From: Bacillota bacterium
Lineage (GTDB): Bacteria > Bacillota > Clostridia > Acetivibrionales > DSM-1351
Direction: 5' to 3'
Assembly: GCA_023412275.1 (NCBI GenBank)
Contig: JAEYNY010000076.1
Location: forward strand, 1 to 9,856
Length of the DNA stretch: 9,856 nt
The notes below the pieces were generated by a model. It searched no databases. It was not told the origin of the DNA and was given only the letters and a program-made list of their open reading frames with translations. The position numbers and the translations under genes were made by a program. Shown one piece after another: positions 1 to 5,869 of the stretch (its first letter is position 1; each line of letters begins with the position of its first letter).

Positions 1-320
1 CCCATATATTCTCTAAGCAAAACAGATATTTTGCTGTTTTTTATATCTGCCCTTCCGATGGAAATAACACTGCCTGCATAAGCAAGACGAGGATCTACTG
101 ATAATTCACTTGCCTGCTCTTTGGTCAGTTGATGCAAGGTTGCATATCTATTTCCATTCAGATTAATTGCTTGGCTTTGCTGCATAGCACTCAAAATACC
201 AATTGACTGCCCAATTACGGTTGTCATCATGGTGGATAGAATCACTGCAATTAAAATTAGTATAGAGGTGACTTTTTGCGCCCATAGTTCTTTCCATGCA
301 AGGGTACGATAGGATTTCAT
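1..320 (-). CDS. FtsX-like ABC transporter permease, N-terminal part (cut by window edge)
   Basis: The frame opens with ATG at 318-320 and stays open to the window edge, giving 106 residues of what should be a much longer protein. The ATG overlaps the TGA of the upstream ABC ATPase gene (ATGA), and a GGAGGTGA ribosome binding site sits 7 nt before it, so the two proteins are translationally coupled. The start reads MKSYRTLAWKELWAQK, followed by a hydrophobic segment at about residues 18-44. A short cytoplasmic amphipathic stretch before the first membrane helix is the usual beginning of FtsX/MacB-type permeases. The part after the helix is polar, as expected for an extracytoplasmic region. 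Together with the ATPase it would form an exporter or detoxification pump in the membrane. The family call rests on the N-terminus and on context; the conserved FtsX core lies outside the window. Confidence 0.8.
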   Translation of the reverse strand, partial: MKSYRTLAWKELWAQKVTSILILIAVILSTMMTTVIGQSIGILSAMQQSQAINLNGNRYATLHQLTKEQASELSVDPRLAYAGSVISIGRADIKNSKISVLLREYM

Positions 321-991
321 TTCGCTGTCACCTCCGAGAGAACACCGTCCACAATAACAAATTGCCTGTCTGCCATTGTAGCTATCCGGTTATCATGGGT
401 AATAATCACAAGTGTCTTTCCCATTTTGTGCTGTATATTTTTGAGCATTTCCATTACCTCGCCGCCGCTTTTACTATCAAGATTTCCGGTTGGTTCATCG
501 GCAAAAATAATATCCGGCTCAGCAATCAGGGCACGGGCAATGGCTACACGCTGTTGCTGCCCACCCGACAGCTCATGGGGCAAATGGGTTAATCGGTCGC
601 TGATGCCGAGTAAATCCGTAAGCCGTTTCAGATATGTTTCATTAGGCTCTTTCTTGTCAAGTAACAGCGGCATGGTGATATTTTCCTTTGCTGTCAGAAC
701 AGGAAGCAGATTAAATTGCTGAAAGATAAAACCAATTCTTTGTCTGCGAAAAGCAGATAGTTCCTTGTCACTGAAGCTGTAAATTTCTTTCCCGTCATAA
801 GAAAGGTTGCCTGATGTGGGTTTATCCAGACCCGAAAGAATATGCAGCAATGTGCTTTTTCCACTGCCCGATGGGCCCATAATCGATATAAAATCACTGG
901 ACGCAATTTCTAAGTTAACCTTGTTTAAAGCAATAACTTTGTTTTCGTCGTTGCCATAAATCTTTGAAATTTCTTTGGCTTCAATTATCAT
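317..991 (-). CDS. ABC transporter ATP-binding protein (MacB/LolD/BceA-type)
   Basis: ATPase subunit of an ABC transporter, 224 residues, the normal length for this class. All motifs are present: Walker A GPSGSGKST at 39-47, Q-loop in FIFQQFNLLP around 91-92, signature LSGGQQQR at 141-148, Walker B IIFADEPTG at 161-169 with the catalytic Glu at 166, and the H-loop His at 199. The sequence is typical of ATPases that pair with FtsX-like permeases (antimicrobial peptide, lipoprotein or macrolide exporters). The frame extends upstream to 1045, but I chose the ATG at 991: AAGGAGAG lies about 8 nt before it and the family homology begins there (MIIEAKEISKIYG). The permease start overlaps its stop codon. 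Its ribosome binding site lies inside a hairpin and a TTGAGA repeat pair lies upstream, so it may be controlled separately from the kinase gene. The substrate is unknown; peptide antibiotics are inferred from context. Confidence 0.93.
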   Translation of the reverse strand: MIIEAKEISKIYGNDENKVIALNKVNLEIASSDFISIMGPSGSGKSTLLHILSGLDKPTSGNLSYDGKEIYSFSDKELSAFRRQRIGFIFQQFNLLPVLTAKENITMPLLLDKKEPNETYLKRLTDLLGISDRLTHLPHELSGGQQQRVAIARALIAEPDIIFADEPTGNLDSKSGGEVMEMLKNIQHKMGKTLVIITHDNRIATMADRQFVIVDGVLSEVTAK

Positions 992-996
992 AAAAA

Positions 997-1029
997 ACAC
1001 TCTCCTTATTTTTGTTATAAGGAGAGTGT
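997..1029 (-). promoter_or_regulatory. 13-bp perfect hairpin with T-run covering the ABC gene ribosome binding site
   Basis: ACACTCTCCTTAT at 997-1009 is an exact inverted repeat of ATAAGGAGAGTGT at 1017-1029, with a 7-nt loop. On the minus strand the stem is followed directly by TTTTTT and then the ATG of the ABC ATPase. The structure therefore looks like an intrinsic terminator for the kinase transcript. Its 3' arm also contains the AAGGAGAG ribosome binding site of the ABC gene, which would be hidden in long transcripts. The stem is only moderately GC-rich, so termination may be partial. Function is inferred; the inverted repeat is seen directly. Confidence 0.75.
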
Positions 1030-1039
1030 AAAATATAAA

Positions 1040-1056
1040 TCTCAAAAATCTCTCAA
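1040..1056 (-). promoter_or_regulatory. Putative response-regulator operator before the ABC gene (TTGAGA-N5-TTGAGA)
   Basis: On the minus strand two TTGAGA copies (1056-1051 and 1045-1040) are spaced exactly 11 bp apart. The same element, in three copies, lies before the response regulator gene. OmpR/PhoB-family regulators bind direct repeats at about 11-bp spacing, which fits the encoded regulator. The first copy overlaps the TGA stop of the histidine kinase gene. An AT-rich stretch that could serve as a -10 follows (around 1033-1038), with no good -35, as expected for an activated promoter. Confidence 0.65.
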
Positions 1057-2216
1057 GATTGTAAAATTAAAAAACGAGCGGTTACTTTTGCCCCGTTTGG
1101 GATGTTTTCTACTTTTAAATTTCCTCCATGTTTTTGGCAAAGTAGGGAGCATACATAAAGTCCCATGCCAAAATGTTCTTGCTCGTCCCGGTTATCATCT
1201 CTTAAAAAGGGGCGAATTCCTTTTTGAAGAAGCGCAGGTGAAAAGCCAGTTCCGTCATCAGATACGCATACAATAATTTTTTCTGTATCATAGGACAGGT
1301 TTATTTGGATTGTTGTTTCCGCATATCTTAAAGCATTGCTGACAAGATTTTCGATTACGTTTTGAAGAATAGACTTATCGACAGATACTTCAGTATCAAC
1401 TCTTGTGGAAGTAAACTTTATTTCTATTTTTTCATAATTGCCGAGAAAGGATATGCTTTGTTCTAATTCCTTTAAAAGAACCGACCAGCGTGTAACTTGC
1501 GGAGCATAGTTCCAATCCTCTATTTTTTGAGCGGTAGACATTGCTTCTACATAGGTTTCTATTCGGGAAGTGTACTGGGTTATCAGAGAAAGGGACTCTT
1601 TCATGTTAGAATAATCCGGTTTCTCACCTGACAAATTCTTCTCCAATAATTTTGCGCATCCTTTTAAAACTGTTACAGGATTTCTTAAATCATGGGAGAA
1701 CGCAGCATTCAGCCTTTTTCGTTCTTCCATCTGTCTCCAAAGATCTTGGTTATTCGATTGAAGTTCTATGCGCATTGTTTCAAAAGCGGCGCAAAGTTCT
1801 CCAAGTTCATCGCTTGAAAGCTTTTCTACCGTAAAATCCAAGTCTTGCTTCCGTATCCGGTCGGCACTGTTTTGTAAAACAACAAGAGGCTTTTTTAACT
1901 TAATACGATAAAAGGTAATGTCAGCCAAGACCAATGATACTACCACAAAGAAAAGTGGCAGGGCAAATTGCAAAATATCGAATAATAAATAGTTTGCATT
2001 ACGATTATTTTCTTCTGTTGTTGCGTTTTGGTATGAAGAAGCAATCTCGCCATTTTCATCTACAGTAATTTCATATTGAGGGTATGATTCGACCTTGCTT
2101 CGAAGTTCCACACATGCCACAAAGGATATGGCAGATAATAACAGCCCAACACACAAAAAGAGTGCGCTAATTACAAAAAATGACTGTTTTAAGCTTCTAT
2201 TTTTCAACCATTCCAT
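1053..2216 (-). CDS. Membrane sensor histidine kinase (HAMP, HisKA, HATPase_c)
   Basis: Sensor kinase of a two-component system, 387 residues. Two membrane helices (about residues 12-36 and 77-101) enclose a short outside loop of about 40 residues. A HAMP-like linker follows (about 102-155), then the dimerisation and phosphoacceptor helix with the H-box FSHDLRNP (His175), and a catalytic domain with the N-box (NVIENLVSNALRYAE), G1 (SDDGTGFSP) and G2 (FGMGLYVCSLL). It should phosphorylate the response regulator encoded just upstream. The ATG at 2214-2216 overlaps the end of that gene by 13 bp, which implies translational coupling. The small outer loop suits sensing at or within the membrane, or through the neighbouring transporter, but the signal cannot be read from the sequence. 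It resembles VanS/VncS-type kinases in layout; no van resistance genes are in view. Confidence 0.93.
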   Translation of the reverse strand: MEWLKNRSLKQSFFVISALFLCVGLLLSAISFVACVELRSKVESYPQYEITVDENGEIASSYQNATTEENNRNANYLLFDILQFALPLFFVVVSLVLADITFYRIKLKKPLVVLQNSADRIRKQDLDFTVEKLSSDELGELCAAFETMRIELQSNNQDLWRQMEERKRLNAAFSHDLRNPVTVLKGCAKLLEKNLSGEKPDYSNMKESLSLITQYTSRIETYVEAMSTAQKIEDWNYAPQVTRWSVLLKELEQSISFLGNYEKIEIKFTSTRVDTEVSVDKSILQNVIENLVSNALRYAETTIQINLSYDTEKIIVCVSDDGTGFSPALLQKGIRPFLRDDNRDEQEHFGMGLYVCSLLCQKHGGNLKVENIPNGAKVTARFLILQS

Positions 2217-2878
2217 TTATAACCCACCCCCCAAACTGTTTCAATATAGCTGTGAAGTGAAAGTGCGGCAAGCTTTGCTCTTATCTTACGAATATGCTCC
2301 ATAATGGTATCACTATTCCCATCACCATCAAGTCCCCACACCAAATCGTATATTCGTTCTCTATCAAACACCTGTCCTGCATTCATGGATAAAAGTTCGA
2401 CAATATCAAATTCCTTTTTTGAAAGAAAAACATCGTATTCTTTTATAGTAACCTGCCTCTTGGAATAGTCTATTGCCATATCTTCAAAGAACCGAACAGT
2501 CGACTGCTCCTGTCTGCGGTTTTCACGCCTTAAGTGTGCTGTTACCCTTGCACCTAATTCATCAAGGTCAAAGGGTTTTACAATATAATCATCTGCGCCA
2601 GCACTGAACCCATTTATCTTGTCGTTCGTTTCAATACGGGCAGTTAAAAATAAAATAGGGCATGTAATATGTTCTCGAATGCGCCGGCAGACGGTAAGGC
2701 CATCTATATCAGGCATATTGATATCCAGTAAAATTATATCAGGATTATGTGCCGCTTTTTGTAATGCTTCATTTCCGTTATATGCGGTGTAAACAGAATA
2801 CCCTGACATTTCAAAATAATTTTTCATCATGGTGACAATACCTTTTTCATCGTCTACCAATAATATCTTTTTACTCAT
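2204..2878 (-). CDS. OmpR/PhoB-family response regulator
   Basis: Transcription factor of the two-component system, 224 residues, normal family length. The receiver domain (about 1-115) has the acidic pair Asp9/Asp10, phosphoacceptor Asp52 in LLDINMPD, Thr79 and Lys101 in the conserved KPF. The C-terminal winged-helix DNA-binding domain (about 125-224) ends with the typical sequence HIRKIRAKL...YIETVWGVGYKW. The ATG at 2876-2878 is preceded by AGGAGG at 9-nt spacing. The last 13 bp overlap the kinase gene. Three TTGAGR repeats at 11-bp steps lie 37-64 bp upstream of the start codon and two lie before the ABC gene. The natural reading is that this protein activates its own operon and the transporter operon. 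The direct evidence is the motifs and the repeats; the target assignment is inferred. Confidence 0.95.
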   Translation of the reverse strand: MSKKILLVDDEKGIVTMMKNYFEMSGYSVYTAYNGNEALQKAAHNPDIILLDINMPDIDGLTVCRRIREHITCPILFLTARIETNDKINGFSAGADDYIVKPFDLDELGARVTAHLRRENRRQEQSTVRFFEDMAIDYSKRQVTIKEYDVFLSKKEFDIVELLSMNAGQVFDRERIYDLVWGLDGDGNSDTIMEHIRKIRAKLAALSLHSYIETVWGVGYKWNG

Positions 2879-2914
2879 ATCTTCAAACCTCCTTTCGCAG
2901 AATGCTTTTTATTA

Positions 2915-2942
2915 TCTCAACTAAATCTCAAGATTTCCTCAA
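2915..2942 (-). promoter_or_regulatory. Putative autoregulatory operator: three TTGAGR repeats at 11-bp spacing
   Basis: On the minus strand TTGAGG (2942-2937), TTGAGA (2931-2926) and TTGAGA (2920-2915) follow each other at exact 11-bp steps. GATAAT or TAATAA directly downstream (about 2909-2916) could be the -10, without a recognisable -35. This is the pattern expected for a promoter activated by an OmpR-type regulator. The first repeat overlaps the TGA stop of the small helix-turn-helix gene. The same motif recurs before the ABC gene. Confidence 0.68.
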
Positions 2943-3112
2943 GTTTTCTTTAATCGTTTGTCTGCAGGTTTTGGAGCATCCTTGGGGATTGCCCAAGCAC
3001 GACCGAAGCGAACCGCTCCGTCAATTCTATTTTCTTCACAGAGCTTTTGTATTCTCCGCTTGGAGATTTCCCATTTGCCAGAAGCCTGCTGCACAGATAT
3101 ATAATCAAGCAT
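2939..3112 (-). CDS. Small helix-turn-helix DNA-binding protein (excisionase/MerR-like), 57 aa
   Basis: A short gene of 57 residues. It starts at ATG 3110-3112 with GGAGG 7 nt upstream (gtggaggaatacaa) and stops at TGA 2939-2941. The N-terminus, MLDYISVQQASGKWEISKRR, is a MerR/excisionase-type helix-turn-helix. It is followed by IQKLCEENRIDGAVRFGRAW and AIPKDAPKPADKR, the wing and tail found in small DNA-binding proteins of Firmicute mobile elements. Such proteins bind DNA and act as excisionase-like factors or local regulators; I cannot say which here. A good sigma-A promoter lies upstream (3143-3171). The XRE gene is divergent on the other side of a 159-bp spacer. Its end overlaps the first operator repeat of the response regulator gene, so transcription may also run on into the cargo module; no terminator is seen between them. 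Confidence 0.85.
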   Translation of the reverse strand: MLDYISVQQASGKWEISKRRIQKLCEENRIDGAVRFGRAWAIPKDAPKPADKRLKKT

Positions 3113-3138
3113 TTGTATTCCTCCACCATGTATATTGC

Positions 3139-3246
3139 TTACAGTATATACGCATAAGCGAATAAAATCAACACTTCGTTCGGTATATATATGTTCGTTC
3201 TTACAGTCATTAGTGGTTCGTTCTCAATCCTATGCCCATACTGTAA
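3139..3246. promoter_or_regulatory. Divergent control region with repeated 7-mers (TTACAGT and TTCGTTC)
   Basis: The spacer between the small helix-turn-helix gene and the XRE gene holds two families of short repeats. TTACAGT occurs at 3139-3145 and 3201-3207, and inverted as ACTGTAA at 3240-3246; the outer pair extends to a 9-bp inverted repeat (TTACAGTAT/ATACTGTAA). TTCGTTC occurs at 3175-3181, 3194-3200 and 3217-3223. The first TTACAGT overlaps the -10 region of the minus-strand promoter and the last lies 9 bp before the XRE ribosome binding site. They are good candidates for operators of the XRE regulator, by position only. Confidence 0.45.
3143..3171 (-). promoter_or_regulatory. Sigma-A type promoter of the small helix-turn-helix gene
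   Basis: Read on the minus strand, TTGATT (3171-3166) and TATACT (3148-3143) are separated by exactly 17 bp. Each differs from the consensus hexamer by one or two bases. Transcription would begin near 3136, about 24 nt before the ATG at 3112. Confidence 0.7.
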
Positions 3247-3271
3247 AATTGGGATGGGAGGTGAACTAACA

Positions 3272-3595
3272 GTGGAGGAATTACTGAACTCATTTGGCCA
3301 GACCATAAAGGATGCCCGAATTGCAGCAGGCATGACACAGGATGCGCTTGCGGAACAGGCCGGGGTCACGACAAGGTACATAATGGCCATCGAGAATGAA
3401 AACAAACATCCAAGAATGCCGGTGCTGCTCAAGATTATTCGCACCTTGAAAATATCAGCCGATACGATCTTTTATCCTGAAATTCAACATACAGACAGAG
3501 AAAAAGAACAGCTTTTGCACATGATCCAGCTGTGCGGTGAAAAGGAAATCAAAATAGCTGCCGCAACCGTCAAAGCATTATTGGATGCCAGATAA
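3272..3595 (+). CDS. XRE-family helix-turn-helix transcriptional regulator
   Basis: DNA-binding regulator of 107 residues, the only clear plus-strand gene in the window. The Cro/CI-type helix-turn-helix covers about residues 8-66: FGQTIKDARIAAGMTQDALAEQAGVTTRYIMAIENENKHPRMPVLLKI. It is followed by a short helical tail (DREKEQLLHMIQLCGEKEIKIAAATVKALL) that may serve dimerisation. I chose the GTG at 3272 because GGGAGGTGA (3256-3264) lies 7 nt before it and the protein family begins here. An upstream in-frame ATG at 3191 would add an unconvincing leader and lies inside the repeat-rich control region. Its position, divergent from the small helix-turn-helix gene and convergent with the transfer operon, suggests a switch controlling transfer or excision, as XRE regulators do in other integrative elements. 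An intrinsic terminator follows the stop codon at once. Confidence 0.9.
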   Translation: MEELLNSFGQTIKDARIAAGMTQDALAEQAGVTTRYIMAIENENKHPRMPVLLKIIRTLKISADTIFYPEIQHTDREKEQLLHMIQLCGEKEIKIAAATVKALLDAR

Positions 3596-3599
3596 GCAG

Positions 3600-3633
3600 A
3601 ATCCATCTTCTATCTTCGAGGATGGATTTTCTT
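3600..3633 (+). terminator. Intrinsic terminator of the XRE gene
   Basis: AATCCATCTTC (3600-3610) pairs with GAGGATGGATT (3618-3628) in an 11-bp stem with one G-T wobble and a 7-nt loop. A T-rich tail (TTTTCTT, 3627-3633) follows. It starts 5 bp after the TAA stop of the XRE gene. Confidence 0.8.
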
Positions 3634-3712
3634 CATGTCAAAGAGATAGATTGTCTTTTCTCTGTGTTTAAGAAATCCTTAGAGTGACAGGTTCACTGCA
3701 TAGGCCATGATG

Positions 3713-3773
3713 ACACATACCATATGCCGCCGACAGGACGCACTGTTCCCTTGGCGGCAGGGTATGTGTTTTT
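3713..3773 (+). terminator. Large two-part hairpin with T-run between convergent genes
   Basis: ACACATACC (3713-3721) pairs perfectly with GGTATGTGT (3761-3769). Inside it GCCGCC (3726-3731) pairs with GGCGGC (3753-3758), and the remaining 21-nt loop contains ACAG/CTGT. TTTTT (3769-3773) follows on the plus strand, so as a terminator it would stop plus-strand transcription from running into the transfer operon. On the minus strand no T-run follows, although the position directly after the operon's last stop codon would suit an end-of-operon structure. It could also be a protein-binding or processing site. Only the palindrome is certain. Confidence 0.5.
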
Positions 3774-4027
3774 CATTTCACCGTAAACAATAAACTGCTC
3801 TTGCCGCCATTTTCCCGCCAGCGCTGTTCCTTTTGAAGATGGCCTGTCTTTTCAAGGTCAGCGATGGCTCTCTGCACTGTGCGGCGGGAGAGCTTCAAGT
3901 CCTTTGCAATGGTACCGATGGAAGGGTAACAGGTTCCGTCTTTGTTTGCCCGGTCTTTCAAATAACGGTACACCACTACGGCACGGTGCGGAACATCCGC
4001 AGCATAGATAGAGGATAAATAACTCAA
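3773..4027 (-). CDS. Small helix-turn-helix (HTH_36-type winged-helix) protein
   Basis: Protein of 84 residues and the last gene of the transfer operon. Residues 15-65 form a winged helix-turn-helix: VVVYRYLKDRANKDGTCYPS followed by IGTIAKDLKLSRRTVQRAIA and DLEKTGHL. This is the HTH_36-like fold found in replication-initiator-type and regulatory proteins of plasmids and conjugative elements. The C-terminal wing (QRWRENGGKSSLLFTV) is complete. The start is TTG at 4025-4027, with AAGGAGGTG (4035-4043) 7 nt before it; this ribosome binding site overlaps the TAA of the coupling-protein gene, so translation is probably coupled. The nearby GTG at 4029-4031 is out of frame. Whether it controls the operon or helps DNA processing cannot be told from the sequence. 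Confidence 0.85.
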   Translation of the reverse strand: MSYLSSIYAADVPHRAVVVYRYLKDRANKDGTCYPSIGTIAKDLKLSRRTVQRAIADLEKTGHLQKEQRWRENGGKSSLLFTVK

Positions 4028-4041
4028 TCACGAACACCTCC

Positions 4042-5844
4042 TTAATCCGTGCGCAGAGGCATAGCAGGAGGCTCCGGATCATGCTCCGGTACCAGTGTGT
4101 GCAGCGTACCTCCGCTTGGGTCATCGTAGGGAGGCTCCGGCATTTCGGCAAAGTCCTCCTCGTCATAGGCACAGCCCCGCTGGAGGATTTCCTGCTCCAG
4201 TTCAAAGCGGTCGGCATAGTGAACCTTTCGGGCGGCACGTTCTTCCACCTCAAAGGTTTTTCCGAACCGGATGCCCCATTTGAGGAACAGCGGCAGCTTG
4301 GTGCGCATGGGACAGCAGCCGGTCTTGGCCAAAATAAAATTGCCCTTGGGCAGGGTTTTCAGCTCATCGGGTGTCATCAGAGGCCTTTGGATCATCTGCA
4401 GGCTCTGGCTGGGATCATTCTTTCCTCTGCTGATGGAGCCAGACATGACAGTCTTGTTTCCCAGCGCTCTTGAGAGAATATCGGCGCTTTCCGAGTTGGG
4501 CGCAAAGCCACCAAATAAAATATCCTGACAGTTATCGATGATGATGGCGGAACCCTCCTTGCCGTAGTTTTTCTCAAGCTGTGCAAAGGACTGGATGATG
4601 GGTACCATGCTGATGCGGCGGGAACGGCCTGCGGAGAACATCATCTCCATTGACTGGATTTTCGGGATGGTTCCGATCTCATCGGCAAAGATCATAACCC
4701 GGTTGGGGAGCTTGCCGCCGTATTCATCAGCGACTGTGAGCATCTCCCGATAGAGCTGCTGGAGGAATAAAGACACCATAAAATATTTCGTGTTATCTTC
4801 CTCCGGCAGCACGATGAAGATTGCACACTTCTCCTTGCAAAAGGTTTCCGTATCCAGCGAGCTGTCAAAACACAGAATCTGCTCCATTTCCGAATCCAGA
4901 AAGGCATTGAGGCGTGACATCGCTGTGGACAGCACAGACGCCATCGCTTGGTCGGCGGTATTGAGGGCGGCTCCCGCAAACCACTTTGCCTTGTGGTCGG
5001 AGGGCAGCTTATCCATCAACAATTGAAACTGGCTTTTATTTTTCACCGGCGAGGGAGCCAGCAAGTCCTGTATCATTTTGAACACCGATATGATGTGCCG
5101 CTTTTCCGGAGGGCAGTATTCCGCAATCAGCAAAATCACCGAGGTAAGTAAGCCCTCAGCAGCATCGTAGAAGAAGGCATTTTGACCGTAGCTTGCCGAG
5201 TCCTCGCCGCTGCTGGAAATGATGGTCTTGGCAGTAATCTTGGCATACTTCTCGGCCTTGGCTTTCATGGAGAGGTTCTCCGGATTTTCCATATAGGCAT
5301 CCATGTAACGGTTCACCAGCTGCAGGATGTTATCGCCGTCCGAGCGGGTGGGGTTGCGCAGATCCAGCACCGATATTTTGTATCCGTAGTATTCCTTTGC
5401 GATGCCTGCGTAGTTTCGGAACAGGTCGCCCTTGGTATCGGTGCAGAGCCAGCTCATGCCGGAGGCACAGGCGTATTCGATGTTGGGATAAAGAAAGTTT
5501 GCGGTTTTGCCTACACCGGCAGCACCGATCATGAGGCAGTGAATGTCACCCTCATCAATAAGGGCGATGGTAGCACCGGCCTTTTGCTTACAGCCCACCA
5601 CAAGCCCCTGCAGGGCGGGCAGATTCTGCCCACGTCGCCATTTCTCCGGCTCATAGGGTACATGGGTGTATGTCCGTTTGATTTCGTTTTCTGTGGCGAA
5701 GCGGGCGGTACCGTGCTGACCGTCACCGACCGTTTTGGATTTGATGCCGCTAAGAGTGTAGTAATGTGCCAAAAGAGAAAGGCCGCCGATGACGAAAAAC
5801 ATCACGGCGGCTACTGCTATGAGGATAAATACTTGGGATGGCAT
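4042..5844 (-). CDS. Type IV coupling protein, VirD4/TraG-like ATPase
   Basis: ATPase of 600 residues that links the relaxase-DNA complex to the conjugative secretion channel at the inner membrane. One clear membrane helix lies at about 4-28. Walker A is GAAGVGKT at 107-114, and the family signature CTDTKGDL follows at about 134-141. Walker B lies in MIFADEIG (about 384-391), followed by the typical IPKIQSMEMMFSAGRSRRISMVPIIQSFAQL. The C-terminal tail is acidic and proline-rich (DEEDFAEMPEPPYDDP), a likely relaxase-docking region. The frame extends upstream to 5937, but I chose the ATG at 5842-5844: AAAGGAG lies 7 nt before it and the hydrophobic anchor starts here. The gap to the Toprim gene is 25 bp. 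Many VirD4 proteins have two N-terminal helices; only one is visible here. Confidence 0.94.
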   Translation of the reverse strand: MPSQVFILIAVAAVMFFVIGGLSLLAHYYTLSGIKSKTVGDGQHGTARFATENEIKRTYTHVPYEPEKWRRGQNLPALQGLVVGCKQKAGATIALIDEGDIHCLMIGAAGVGKTANFLYPNIEYACASGMSWLCTDTKGDLFRNYAGIAKEYYGYKISVLDLRNPTRSDGDNILQLVNRYMDAYMENPENLSMKAKAEKYAKITAKTIISSSGEDSASYGQNAFFYDAAEGLLTSVILLIAEYCPPEKRHIISVFKMIQDLLAPSPVKNKSQFQLLMDKLPSDHKAKWFAGAALNTADQAMASVLSTAMSRLNAFLDSEMEQILCFDSSLDTETFCKEKCAIFIVLPEEDNTKYFMVSLFLQQLYREMLTVADEYGGKLPNRVMIFADEIGTIPKIQSMEMMFSAGRSRRISMVPIIQSFAQLEKNYGKEGSAIIIDNCQDILFGGFAPNSESADILSRALGNKTVMSGSISRGKNDPSQSLQMIQRPLMTPDELKTLPKGNFILAKTGCCPMRTKLPLFLKWGIRFGKTFEVEERAARKVHYADRFELEQEILQRGCAYDEEDFAEMPEPPYDDPSGGTLHTLVPEHDPEPPAMPLRTD

Positions 5845-5869
5845 AGAGGGACTCCTTTCTGTAAGCGGC

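Noticed and set aside
1053..2878. VanR/VanS system of a vanB-type element
   Set aside because: The regulator and kinase resemble that class in layout only. They are followed by an ABC transporter, and no vanY, vanW, vanH, vanB or vanX gene is present.
2902..3165. Plus-strand frame of 87 codons
   Set aside because: It is antisense to the 57-residue helix-turn-helix gene, which has a clear domain, ribosome binding site and promoter.
3191..3271. N-terminal extension of the XRE gene from ATG 3191
   Set aside because: No ribosome binding site is seen before 3191 and the extension runs through the operator-like repeats. GTG 3272 has a strong site at ideal distance.
3713..3769. Origin of transfer at the large palindrome
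   Set aside because: No nick-site consensus is recognisable and it is distant from the relaxase gene. Kept only as an alternative reading of the structured gap.
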